Shown here: positions 44,123 through 51,694 of the stretch, piece after piece
How positions within the stretch are numbered: position 1 is the stretch's first letter
Layout of the letters: the number at the start of each line of letters is the position of its first letter
DNA from: a virus
IMG/VR virus record: IMGVR_UViG_3300020034_000023
Coordinates: 1-52,217 of that record
Reading direction: 5' to 3' (one strand)
Length of the DNA: 52,217 bases
Notes under the pieces: generated by a model
What the model saw: only the letters and a program-made list of their open reading frames with translations
What the model was told of the DNA's origin: nothing
Databases searched by the model: none
Position numbers and translations under genes: made by a program

Positions 44123-44251
44123 CTAATCCCACACCTCATCGCGATAGCGGTAGCCGCGCACGACCCCACCCCACCCGTAGACGGCGCGGAGGTAGCCGCG
44201 ATGGCGCACGAGACGGCGGAGACGAAGTTTCTTCGAGCGTTTACCAGTCAT
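44123..44251 (-). CDS. Basic microprotein (42 aa)
   Basis: MTGKRSKKLRLRRLVRHRGY; very basic, then GWGGVVRGYRYRDE. ATGA overlap at the start. Probably nucleic-acid binding. Confidence 0.55.
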   Translation of the reverse strand: MTGKRSKKLRLRRLVRHRGYLRAVYGWGGVVRGYRYRDEVWD

Positions 44252-44502
44252 TTGAATTTGGCCGTCAGCTGCGTTTTGCACGCAATGCAGTGCAAGTTGA
44301 AAAAGATGGTCGTGCCATCCTTGTGATGGCGCTGATCCTGATCGCACCAGTATCCGAGCCAGTCCGACTCCGGTATCGTGTGATCGATGACGTGCGGCGT
44401 CTCGGTCTGATGGGCATCGCTCAGGAATTCAGCCTGTGCGCCGTCTCCATCACCCGCGTGTGCCCGCGCATCGAGTGACTGTGGGGGTCGTCGTTTGGCC
44501 AT
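44248..44502 (-). CDS. Hypothetical protein (84 aa)
   Basis: MAKRRPPQSLDARAHAGDGD; the C-terminal half has WCDQDQRHHKDGT and LHCIACKTQ, a possible Cys/His zinc site. AGGAGCAAAA precedes ATG 44502. First coding gene after tRNA-Asn. Confidence 0.6.
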   Translation of the reverse strand: MAKRRPPQSLDARAHAGDGDGAQAEFLSDAHQTETPHVIDHTIPESDWLGYWCDQDQRHHKDGTTIFFNLHCIACKTQLTAKFK

Positions 44503-44600
44503 TTTTGCTCCTGAAAAGAGTAGGGTGCGCTTCGACGCCAGAACTCCCATCAACGGCCCGTGCCTCCGGTTGACACCTTGGCTCCACGCACCCCGCGAAG

Positions 44601-44676
44601 TGGCTGGCACGGCAGGACTCGAACCTGCGACCTTGGGATTAACAGTCCCCTGCACTACCGACTGTGCTACATGCCA
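44601..44676 (-). tRNA. tRNA-Asn (GTT)
   Basis: A canonical cloverleaf: acceptor TGGCATG/CGTGCCA with one G-U, D-arm GCAC...GTGC with GGTA, anticodon arm GGGGA-CTGTTAA-TCCC with anticodon GTT (bases 44641-44643), T-arm GCAGG-TTCGAGT-CCTGC, discriminator G and encoded CCA. 76 nt. It would read AAC/AAU codons. Confidence 0.95.
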
Positions 44677-44680
44677 TCGT

Positions 44681-44761
44681 AAAAAGGTGCCCGGTGGTGA
44701 TGGGTTCCCGCGTCCACCTCCCACCGGGTTCGGACAGGGCTCCTCGTCGCCTACTGCCCTG
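44681..44761 (-). ncRNA. Two-hairpin leader or small RNA before tRNA-Asn
   Basis: After the promoter the transcript can fold CAGGGC/GCCCTG (44735-44761) and then CCCGGTGG/CCACCGGG with a 23-nt loop (44690-44728), followed by CACC and TTTTT (44681-44685). This looks like an RNA ending in an imperfect terminator five bases before the tRNA. Confidence 0.5.
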
Positions 44762-44770
44762 ACAAGAGCT

Positions 44771-44798
44771 AGTATACCACAATCTGAGGGTTTGTCAA
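44771..44798 (-). promoter_or_regulatory. Sigma70-type promoter for tRNA-Asn
   Basis: TTGACA (44793-44798), 16 bp, TATACT (44771-44776). Site 14 is 1 bp upstream of the -35. Confidence 0.85.
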
Positions 44799-44799
44799 C

Positions 44800-44813
44800 T
44801 GCACTCAGTTGCA
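44800..44813. promoter_or_regulatory. Dispersed palindrome site 14 (TGCACTCAGTTGCA)
   Basis: One base above the -35 of the tRNA promoter and 1 bp from the helicase stop. Confidence 0.75.
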
Positions 44814-44814
44814 G

Positions 44815-46101
44815 TCAAACCCATTGGAGTTCCGGATTCAGGTCCGCCACGGTGGTGCCGACTGGGGGATTGGTCTGGTTGAACTGCATGGCCTGAAAGT
44901 CCCACGCGATGGAGAAATGACCGACTTCCCCGTTGCGCCCCTTCATCACCTGCACCTTCCGCTCCTTCATGGTTTCGACCGAATCCTCCTGATAGAGCGA
45001 CAGGGCGATGGAACTGATCTGGCCGATGGCGTCCGAGTAGCCAATATCCTCCAGATCCCCCTTCTCCCCGGTGCCTTTCTTTTGCTTCTTCGAGGCATCC
45101 CGGTTGAACTGCCAACTACAGAACGCCATCATGTCGAGGTCGGTGCAATGCCGTTTGATCAGCTCCACATTCTCCGCCGCCCGCGTGAACCGATCCAGCT
45201 TGAAGTTTTTGTGCCGAAGCAGATACGCCCCGTCCACCACCACGATGGGACATTCGAGCATGTCGGCAAGAGCGAAGATGTCTTCCACGTTGGCGGCAAG
45301 GTTCCCGTCGATCACGTAGAACTTGGCTTGCTCCAGCGCCATCCCCTTGAGCCCGGTATAGAACTTGGCGAGGGTCTGGGTGCTGTAGCCGCCGACCTTC
45401 AGCTGTTGGATGTTCTGCTTCGTGTACATGGCGGTGACCCGCTGGGCAATCGGGAGGGTCATCATCTCCATAGAGACGTAGAGCACGTTCATCTGCCGGA
45501 TGGTCCAGTTGTAGAGGGCGATCCACAACGTGAGCCACGTCTTCCCCACCGCTGGACGGCCCACGATGGAGACCACATCCCCCGGCATCACGCCCCCGCT
45601 CTGCTGATCCATGTAGGGCCAGCCGAAGTACGCCACGGTGTCGGACACGAGCGCGTTGTGGTAGGCGGTGAGCACCAGCGAGGGCGCTTCCACGCCGACG
45701 TCCAGAATCCGGAACCGGTACTTCTGCTCGGTGATGTCTCGCACGCACGCGCGCAGCGCATCGAGCGCCGCTTCATGGGCATTCTGATCCGACTTCAGCA
45801 ACGACTGCGTGTCCAGATTCGCCTTGTTCAGCCGCTCGTAGAAGTATTGGTTTTCGAGCAGCTGAATGTAGTAGCTACTGGGCTCCGGCACCTCCACGAC
45901 CCCGACGTCTGGAAACGCGGCATGCAGGGTATCGAGCTGCGGTAACACGTGATGGCCTTTGAGATGATCCGTCACCCATGCGAACAACGGTTGCTCGTAC
46001 GGCTTGAAGAGCAGCGGACTCAATTTCGCCCGTGACCACTCCATCGGATTCTGTTCGGCGCACAAGCGTTTGATGACTTTAAGTCCAAGGGCATACGACA
46101 T
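44815..46101 (-). CDS. DnaB-type replicative helicase (428 aa)
   Basis: An N-terminal helical domain, then the RecA core: VSIVGRPAVGKTWLTLWIA (Walker A near residue 180), NVLYVSMEMMTLPIAQRV, ECPIVVVDGAYLL (Walker B) and a C-terminal VMKGRNGEVGHFSIAWDF. A hexameric replication-fork helicase. ATG 46101 directly follows the upstream TAG. Confidence 0.88.
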   Translation of the reverse strand: MSYALGLKVIKRLCAEQNPMEWSRAKLSPLLFKPYEQPLFAWVTDHLKGHHVLPQLDTLHAAFPDVGVVEVPEPSSYYIQLLENQYFYERLNKANLDTQSLLKSDQNAHEAALDALRACVRDITEQKYRFRILDVGVEAPSLVLTAYHNALVSDTVAYFGWPYMDQQSGGVMPGDVVSIVGRPAVGKTWLTLWIALYNWTIRQMNVLYVSMEMMTLPIAQRVTAMYTKQNIQQLKVGGYSTQTLAKFYTGLKGMALEQAKFYVIDGNLAANVEDIFALADMLECPIVVVDGAYLLRHKNFKLDRFTRAAENVELIKRHCTDLDMMAFCSWQFNRDASKKQKKGTGEKGDLEDIGYSDAIGQISSIALSLYQEDSVETMKERKVQVMKGRNGEVGHFSIAWDFQAMQFNQTNPPVGTTVADLNPELQWV

Positions 46102-46626
46102 CTAATCCGTGACCACCTTGAAGCGACTGAGGAAATCTCGAAACGGCGCACCATACACACTGATGATGGCGGTCAAGTCTTCGACGTACACGACGGTGGG
46201 CTTGCTCTTGATGGAGCGTTCGAGCAACAGGTCATACACCGACTGCACGCGCCACGGCGGCATGTTCTTGGACATGGCCGTCATGCACAGATTCGGGATG
46301 ATGAGCACCGAGGGGTTCGGCGGAACGCCCCCATGCAGGGTGCTGTCAATGAGCGAATTCAACGGACACACGCGCGCATCCACGTAGTTCCGAATCAGGG
46401 CTGCCGCAATCGCCTGACACCGGGTATCGGGGCGCGCGACGCCATTGAGCACGAGTCCGGGGGTGCCGTCTTTCAAATAGGTCCAGAACTTCTTCACCCA
46501 GTCAATTTCGTCCGGTCCACAATTCTTCGTCATGGACTCGTACAGAAAATGTCCTTGGATGCCTGCGATGGAGCAGACGTTTTCAAAGTCGGCGATGATG
46601 CGAGCGTGTTCGAGCGCGTCCAACAT
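46102..46626 (-). CDS. DnaC-position protein with degenerate P-loop (174 aa)
   Basis: Lies between initiator and helicase, where phages keep a helicase loader. GLVLNGVARPDTRCQAIAAA occupies the Walker A place but lacks GK[ST]. PSVLIIPNLCMTAMSKNMPP corresponds to Walker B, and VQSVYDLLLERSIKSKPTVV to the sensor region. Probably a non-hydrolysing DnaC/IstB relative, by position and order of motifs. Confidence 0.6.
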   Translation of the reverse strand: MLDALEHARIIADFENVCSIAGIQGHFLYESMTKNCGPDEIDWVKKFWTYLKDGTPGLVLNGVARPDTRCQAIAAALIRNYVDARVCPLNSLIDSTLHGGVPPNPSVLIIPNLCMTAMSKNMPPWRVQSVYDLLLERSIKSKPTVVYVEDLTAIISVYGAPFRDFLSRFKVVTD

Positions 46627-46635
46627 GACGATGGT

Positions 46636-47688
46636 TTACCCCTTGAGCCCCGCCAACATGTCCGCCAACTCCTGTGCGGTCATCCGGTGCGGGACATCCT
46701 CTGGTCGAGTCGCTGCAACTGATTGCACGACGGGTGCCGTCGAGGTCACAGCGACCGGCGTGGGTGGTGGACGGAGGAGGTTCACCACCACGGCATGATG
46801 TTTCAACAAGAATCCGATGTGTGGCGACGTGGGATAGGGCGTCCCGGCTTCCGCCCCCGCGCGCGCCGCAAACTTCCACCAATGGTTCACCGCGTAGTCA
46901 ATGACGTCACGTGTTGTATCACCACAATACTGGCACAACTGCTTCAGTTGGCCCGCTTCTTTTCCGGTGAGGGGTTTTTGATACCCGCCACACACCGTGG
47001 CACACCGACTCGCCCAGAAGGCACTGAGTTTCCCAGTCGCCGGGGAGGGTGCCGCCCGTTTCGCCGCCACAATCTCCGATGCTTTCACGAGGGCCTCCTC
47101 AGCTCGGCTGTGCGCGCCTGCTTGTACGCTGTCTACTGTACCCCTATTCTCCCTTTCTTCCTTCTCCTTCCCCCCCGCCTCTTGAGCTTGCGTCTGCGCA
47201 AGATCCGGTGTCCGTGTCTCTGTCTGTACTCTCTGTACTAGAGTGGCGTGATTCACACCGCTCTTAGAGTGGCGTGTTTTACACCACTCTAGAGTGGCGT
47301 GTTTGGGTGGGAGCCCCACCTGTAACAGCTTCACCGGGTCGCATAACAAGCGAATATGACTCACGTTCAATCCGGCGAATTTCATCTGCTTGACTTCGAT
47401 CAGCTCGATGGCCCGGAGCACGCGGATGGCCCGCTTATACCGCTCCAGCGTGAGACTACACTCGGCCATCCACTGGTCACGGGTCTTTGCCACCCACATG
47501 CGATCCAGTTTTTGCACACGGAGCTTAGACTTACCGGCCTTGTTCGGTAGATGCCAGAAGACGATCTGCGCAAGGAGTGATCCAACCGTCGTATCACCCC
47601 CCATAAGGGCGATACACTGGGGTCTCACGTTCGGGAAAATGTCGATGGGTCTGGGACAAAGGGAGGGAATGCTGGCGGCTTTGGACAC
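46636..47688 (-). CDS. Replication initiator, lambda O-like (350 aa, GTG start)
   Basis: The N-terminal winged-helix region (GGDTTVGSLLAQIVFWHLPN; RDQWMAECSLTLERYKRAIR; HIRLL) fits phage initiators. A low-complexity linker carries tandem DNA repeats (47237-47302), and the C-terminal part has a helical region that may bind the loader. Repeats inside the initiator gene mirror lambda O. GTG 47688 has AAAGG seven bases upstream; a TTG at 47709 is an alternative. Confidence 0.75.
   Translation of the reverse strand: MSKAASIPSLCPRPIDIFPNVRPQCIALMGGDTTVGSLLAQIVFWHLPNKAGKSKLRVQKLDRMWVAKTRDQWMAECSLTLERYKRAIRVLRAIELIEVKQMKFAGLNVSHIRLLCDPVKLLQVGLPPKHATLEWCKTRHSKSGVNHATLVQRVQTETRTPDLAQTQAQEAGGKEKEERENRGTVDSVQAGAHSRAEEALVKASEIVAAKRAAPSPATGKLSAFWASRCATVCGGYQKPLTGKEAGQLKQLCQYCGDTTRDVIDYAVNHWWKFAARAGAEAGTPYPTSPHIGFLLKHHAVVVNLLRPPPTPVAVTSTAPVVQSVAATRPEDVPHRMTAQELADMLAGLKG
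46714..46727. promoter_or_regulatory. Dispersed palindrome site 15 (TGCAACTGATTGCA)
   Basis: Within the 3' end of the initiator gene (encodes VQSVA), about 90 bp upstream of the loader-like ATG. No promoter recognised nearby. Confidence 0.5.
47237..47302. repeat. Three tandem iterons, candidate replication origin
   Basis: TAGAGTGGCGTG starts at 47237, 47263 and 47288, giving units of 26 and 25 bp. Each full unit holds an inverted repeat such as AGAGTGG...CCACTCT. They lie in the initiator's linker-coding region, as lambda iterons do in gene O. Confidence 0.75.
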
Positions 47689-47758
47689 GACACGGCCTTT
47701 CTCGCGCAAAGGTGAAGCCCCCCACGCGATTGGGAGGCTTCAGGAAACTTCCGGGTGA

Positions 47759-48472
47759 CTACGCGACGCGCTGCGAAGACCGCGTGTAGAGAATCTCGAA
47801 CGCCTTCAGGAGGGGCGGTGTGCTGATAGCCAGCAACCGATCCAAGAGCGCCTTCACCCGCGACTTGGGTTTGGCCTCCGCCTCCAGCCGCTTCAACAGC
47901 TGGTCAAGCGGATCTTTCCCGAAGTGCATCCGCTCGTAGTGCTCCCGCTTCAGATGGTAGGTGGCTCCAAGACTCGCCAGCTCCCCCTGTGTCTTGTCCC
48001 AGTACGCCATGTCCGGGTAGAACTTGACGTTGAAGCAGTCGCTGGTCAGCTTGCGGATGGCGACGATCCCCAGATCCCCCTTCACCGCTGCCACCAGATA
48101 GGTGGCGGTAGAGGAGAGTCCATCCATCACCCGGAGAATCTCGATCCCCTTGATCCCCGGCATCGGCACGACCGGCAGATCCAGTCGCAGCGAGTGGCCA
48201 TTCACCCGGATGGCCTTCTTGCCGAGGATACTCAGGTCCGAGGCACTCTGAAAGTCGGCATCTCCCTTCGCTGCCGCCTTCGAGCCCTTGGCCTTGCCCT
48301 TGGCCTTCTTCTCGGGTTCTCCCCGCCCCTCCTTCACGGCCAACTCCGCCTTCACAGCCGCTCGGGCCGTGGGGGCGAGGGCCTTCGCCGCAATTACCGC
48401 TTTCCGCTCGGACAACCCCAGCTTGCGCAGCTTGGCCACGAGTTTGTCGAGCAACGACAGCTTCTTCGCCAT
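47759..48472 (-). CDS. Hypothetical basic protein (237 aa)
   Basis: A Lys/Ala-rich first third (ARAAVKAELAVKEGRGEPEK) leads to an alpha/beta core (GIKGIEILRVMDGLSSTATY; DCFNVKFYPDMAYWD). No family recognised. Position upstream of the initiator suggests DNA metabolism. Confidence 0.55.
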   Translation of the reverse strand: MAKKLSLLDKLVAKLRKLGLSERKAVIAAKALAPTARAAVKAELAVKEGRGEPEKKAKGKAKGSKAAAKGDADFQSASDLSILGKKAIRVNGHSLRLDLPVVPMPGIKGIEILRVMDGLSSTATYLVAAVKGDLGIVAIRKLTSDCFNVKFYPDMAYWDKTQGELASLGATYHLKREHYERMHFGKDPLDQLLKRLEAEAKPKSRVKALLDRLLAISTPPLLKAFEILYTRSSQRVA

Positions 48473-48474
48473 GC

Positions 48475-49134
48475 TCAGTTCACCGTTCCTTTCCCATCAT
48501 CCGGGTCATCGTCATCGTCGTCTTCATCCTCGTCGTCATCTTCGTCTTCGTCGTCGGGGTCTTCATCGGATTCGGCAGTCGGCACGTAGTGCTGAGCCTT
48601 CGCCTTGTGCAGCTCCGTCAGGTCGGGGAAGGTGAGCACGAGCTTCACCTGATCCGGGTCGAGCGTCGCGAAGAGCGAGCGCAGCAGTCCGGGCAGATCC
48701 GTCACGTCGATCTGGAACCCATCGAGGTTCGCCTGCTCGGTGATCCAGCTGGCAAAGGCGGACCACAGGTCGGCCTTGTCGGCGAAGGACAGAAACTCCG
48801 TGGACCGGGGTGCGGGCGCGAAGACCGGCACGGCGATCTTGTCCAGCCGGAAGCCGGTGAACATCTTGTCGGGGTCCGGCACCCCACGAGTGTTCAGCTG
48901 CGTCTTGCCGTCGAGTGTCTCCAGATACTGGGCTCGTTCCCGCTTGCGGAAGTGGGTGAAGTCCGAATACTGGCCCGAGCTGGAATGCGCGACGAAGCGC
49001 ACGATGATCGCACCGATCCCGGTGTGATGGGTCTGATAGTCAAGCCCAATCCCGAGGTGTTCGGTGCCGCGTGACGCGACGTCGATGTAATGGTTGCTGG
49101 AACCGCGATAACGAAGCACTGATTCAGTCGGCAT
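48475..49134 (-). CDS. Protein with extreme acidic tail (219 aa)
   Basis: MPTESVLRYRGSSNHYIDVA; an alpha/beta body and a C-terminal run of about 30 Asp/Glu (ESDEDPDDEDEDDDEDED and on). Such tails occur on ssDNA-binding proteins and DNA mimics. GGAG precedes ATG 49134; own promoter. The tail-coding DNA (48490-48570) is a GAC/GAG triplet repeat. Confidence 0.6.
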   Translation of the reverse strand: MPTESVLRYRGSSNHYIDVASRGTEHLGIGLDYQTHHTGIGAIIVRFVAHSSSGQYSDFTHFRKRERAQYLETLDGKTQLNTRGVPDPDKMFTGFRLDKIAVPVFAPAPRSTEFLSFADKADLWSAFASWITEQANLDGFQIDVTDLPGLLRSLFATLDPDQVKLVLTFPDLTELHKAKAQHYVPTAESDEDPDDEDEDDDEDEDDDDDDPDDGKGTVN

Positions 49135-49184
49135 GTCACACACTCCATTGTGGGAAAATTGAGGGTTTCTCGCGACCCGGAGAT

Positions 49185-49213
49185 AGAATAACACCTACAT
49201 TGGCGTTTGTCAA
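49185..49213 (-). promoter_or_regulatory. Sigma70-type promoter with upstream palindrome
   Basis: TTGACA (49208-49213), 17 bp, TATTCT (49185-49190). Site 16 is 10 bp upstream. Confidence 0.85.
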
Positions 49214-49223
49214 GTAAGCAATT

Positions 49224-49237
49224 TGCAATTGAGTGCC
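49224..49237. promoter_or_regulatory. Near-copy palindrome site 16 (TGCAATTGAGTGCC)
   Basis: One outer base differs. Ten bases above a -35 box, centred near -52.5. Confidence 0.6.
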
Positions 49238-49253
49238 AACCCATCCGTTCTAG

Positions 49254-49475
49254 TTACGACTCTTTGGGTGGCTGCAAGTGGGCCAACTCATCAAGGCTGA
49301 TGAAGCCTGCCGCCGTCCACCGCGCGTACCGCAATTCTTTCAGCTCAGGCACGATGGCGACGGCACAGTGAGCAAATTCCGGCACACACTGCGAAAGGGC
49401 CAATTCCTCAGTATCCGCTTCGATATTGCGAAACATCAAGGAATCGTTGACCGCTGCAATCACAGTGTACTTCAT
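49254..49475 (-). CDS. Hypothetical protein (73 aa)
   Basis: MKYTVIAAVNDSLMFRNIEA; small alpha/beta protein. ATGA overlap with the AAA+ gene. Confidence 0.6.
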   Translation of the reverse strand: MKYTVIAAVNDSLMFRNIEADTEELALSQCVPEFAHCAVAIVPELKELRYARWTAAGFISLDELAHLQPPKES

Positions 49476-50668
49476 GCCTTCTCCTTCTCCAGCCAGTTGT
49501 TGGCTTTGATGGTCTCGTAGACCAACACCCGCACTTCGGCGTGAGAAAACGTCACCTTGGTCGTGCCACTCAGCACCGCCCCCAGCACATGGTTCCGCTT
49601 CTCAGTCGGGGCTTTGCCGAGCACGGACTGATACGTCTTCCGGGCGAACGCGTGCGCCGCCGACGTCTGCAACTTCTCGAAGGTCATCACCTTGTCGATG
49701 CGGAGCGCCCGATACAGCTCCTTCGGCAGGGCGTCGATGTCGTTGGTCGTCATGACGGTCAGCACCTGTGCCTTGTGGTACTGGAGCCACCACAGGGTCT
49801 GACTGAGAATACGACGGGCCGTCCCTTCGTCGCCCCCCGAGCCGCCAAACTGCTTTTCCGCTTCGTCCAGTAACAGGACGCATGGAGCATTCAGCTCGAT
49901 CTGCTGGAGGTTTCGGGCCACCCGGCCTTCACTCTCCCCCAGCCAGCGGTTCAGGCTGGTGCCGATGTCCAGTCGGAACAGGGGCACATCCCAATGCTTC
50001 GCCAGCGCCATGGACGCCATGCTCTTGCCCACCCCCGGATCACCCTTCAGCAAGAGCCCACGGGGCACCAGCTGCGGCGGCGTCTTCGGGTTCAGGAAGT
50101 ATTTGTCGTTCAAATACAGCCATTCCTTCAGCGGCTTCGGCATGTCGTAGAAGTCAAAGTCGGTCGAGAGCGGTTCGAGCCCCGGATGTGCCCCGCCCAT
50201 CAGCTGCCGGGTCTTCCGCACATCTTGGGGCAGAATCGAGCCGGTGCGGGCCATGGTCAGCTGCACCGCTTCGGCGGCGGTTTTGAGCGAGAGCCCACGC
50301 AGCACCTGCACGAGCGGCTGAATCAAATCCTCTGACTGGATGAACTGCTTCAGGTAGCCGATGAAGAAACTGTCCGGCACCACGAGCACGCCCGTGTCAT
50401 ACACGAGCATGGAGGGCTTCTCGGGGTTGATGATGACGCAACTCCCCCCGGTAATCTTCAGCTTTTTGTAGGCATCATCCGTCACGAGGGCCAGATCGTT
50501 GGCCCACCACAAGCAAATGTCTGGCAGGGGATGGGAAGCTCCAGACGGCAGTGGACGCACCTCTTTTCCAGCAATCCGCGCCAACACGTCTTTGACGTGG
50601 ACGGGATCATCCGTATGAATCCCAATGAAGGGCAGGCGTGCTTTCAACGCGGTCTGGAAGTCAATCAC
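49472..50668 (-). CDS. AAA+ ATPase (398 aa, GTG start)
   Basis: LLLKGDPGVGKSMASMALAK (Walker A near residue 215), CVLLLDEAEKQFGG (Walker B), VLTVMTTNDIDALPKEL (sensor 1) and RALRIDKVMTF (arginine) match the FtsH/CDC48 subgroup. An N-terminal domain of about 190 residues is unassigned. GTG 50668 in a GTGA overlap. It may remodel a protein or nucleoprotein during early replication. Confidence 0.82.
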   Translation of the reverse strand: MIDFQTALKARLPFIGIHTDDPVHVKDVLARIAGKEVRPLPSGASHPLPDICLWWANDLALVTDDAYKKLKITGGSCVIINPEKPSMLVYDTGVLVVPDSFFIGYLKQFIQSEDLIQPLVQVLRGLSLKTAAEAVQLTMARTGSILPQDVRKTRQLMGGAHPGLEPLSTDFDFYDMPKPLKEWLYLNDKYFLNPKTPPQLVPRGLLLKGDPGVGKSMASMALAKHWDVPLFRLDIGTSLNRWLGESEGRVARNLQQIELNAPCVLLLDEAEKQFGGSGGDEGTARRILSQTLWWLQYHKAQVLTVMTTNDIDALPKELYRALRIDKVMTFEKLQTSAAHAFARKTYQSVLGKAPTEKRNHVLGAVLSGTTKVTFSHAEVRVLVYETIKANNWLEKEKA

Positions 50669-50904
50669 GGAAGCTCAATCACATAATCGTTAATGGTTTC
50701 ATGGTCCGGGTCGTAGCCGTCACGTCCGTGCGGATGACGCGCCTTCAGGCCCGGATGGGGCGGATGTTCATCCGACCATGTGCCGCCGACACCGTAGGCT
50801 TCATCCTCGTTGGCCGCATTCACGAGGGTATGGCGGAAGCGGATTGATCCCGGCCCGCTTGCCTCCGAGATGATAATCGCCTGCACATAGATGAATTTTG
50901 GCAT
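50665..50904 (-). CDS. Hypothetical protein (79 aa)
   Basis: MPKFIYVQAIIISEASGPGS; beta-rich. TAATG overlap at the start. No family recognised. Confidence 0.6.
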   Translation of the reverse strand: MPKFIYVQAIIISEASGPGSIRFRHTLVNAANEDEAYGVGGTWSDEHPPHPGLKARHPHGRDGYDPDHETINDYVIELP

Positions 50905-51083
50905 TAGGTATCATCCTTTCCATGGTCTTCCGCCCACCACGCCCGCTTCCGAAGTTCCCGGTGCATGGCGGTCTTCAGCGTGGGGAGCCGCTTATGTTTC
51001 ACCCCCGGTAGCAACGGTGTCTCATACCGGCCATCAGAGGTGGGGGTGATCTTCCACCCTTGGACTTCCATCTCTTCGTCCAT
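50904..51083 (-). CDS. Hypothetical protein (59 aa)
   Basis: MDEEMEVQGWKITPTSDGRY; GGTGG precedes ATG 51083. Basic C-terminus. It overlaps the previous gene by 50 bases. Confidence 0.55.
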   Translation of the reverse strand: MDEEMEVQGWKITPTSDGRYETPLLPGVKHKRLPTLKTAMHRELRKRAWWAEDHGKDDT

Positions 51084-51201
51084 AATCCACCACGCGCCCC
51101 GCATGCGCTAAGATCCGCCCGCTGAGAGACTCCATCCACAGGCAAATCTGGACCAGCGCATTCCCGTAGGCGTAAATGAATCGCTTTTTGAAGTGCATCA
51201 T
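51034..51201 (-). CDS. Hypothetical microprotein (55 aa)
   Basis: MMHFKKRFIYAYGNALVQIC; TGATG junction with the upstream gene. Weakly hydrophobic centre; tail overlaps the next gene in another frame. Confidence 0.45.
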   Translation of the reverse strand: MMHFKKRFIYAYGNALVQICLWMESLSGRILAHAGRVVDYGRRDGSPRVEDHPHL

Positions 51202-51383
51202 CAGAAGGTCACGTCGATGCCGACCGCCAAGGGGTGGGCCGTTAATGCAAAGTCTTCGGCCGACTTCTTGCTGTCCGCCCAGACGGTAACCGAGTGACGT
51301 GCGTGATTTCCGGCTGCGATCACGGTGACCACCCATGCGGTCAACCCGTGCTGGCTGTAGTCGTTTCTGACTGCGGATCTCAT
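51201..51383 (-). CDS. Hypothetical protein (60 aa)
   Basis: MRSAVRNDYSQHGLTAWVVT; ATG 51383 has GGAG upstream and follows a strong promoter. Small beta-alpha protein. No family recognised. Confidence 0.6.
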   Translation of the reverse strand: MRSAVRNDYSQHGLTAWVVTVIAAGNHARHSVTVWADSKKSAEDFALTAHPLAVGIDVTF

Positions 51384-51419
51384 AAGGCTCACTCCATTGA
51401 GGAAAATCGACGTGAAGGC

Positions 51420-51448
51420 AGTGTAGCACTAAGCCTGTGGTTTGTCAA
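51420..51448 (-). promoter_or_regulatory. Sigma70-type promoter
   Basis: TTGACA (51443-51448), 17 bp, TACACT (51420-51425). Drives 51383 through the AAA+ gene. Confidence 0.85.
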
Positions 51449-51641
51449 GATGTAGCGGCGAAGGCAGCTTGTCCAAATCGTCCTGCACCCGATGCGCCAT
51501 GTCCACAAAAATGAGTTGCTTCCACAAGGGCCAGTTCCAGTAGTCCGCCAACCATTGACAGAGGTCTCCTCGCTCCAGCACGCCGTAGGCATACCATTGC
51601 CGCGCGCACCGCTGCCAGTCCTTGCCACGGGATGCAAACAC
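51429..51641 (-). CDS. Hypothetical Trp-rich protein (70 aa, GTG start)
   Basis: VFASRGKDWQRCARQWYAYG, then WLADYWNWPLWKQLIFVDMA. AAGGAG precedes GTG 51641; its own promoter lies 24 bases up. No family recognised. Confidence 0.6.
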   Translation of the reverse strand: MFASRGKDWQRCARQWYAYGVLERGDLCQWLADYWNWPLWKQLIFVDMAHRVQDDLDKLPSPLHLDKPQA

Positions 51642-51664
51642 AGGGACTCCTTGGGAAAGGGCGT

Positions 51665-51693
51665 AGTATGACCGATGGTCAGGAGTTTGTCAA
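51665..51693 (-). promoter_or_regulatory. Sigma70-type promoter with upstream palindrome
   Basis: TTGACA (51688-51693), 17 bp, CATACT (51665-51670). Site 17 is 1 bp upstream of the -35. Confidence 0.8.
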
Positions 51694-51694
51694 G

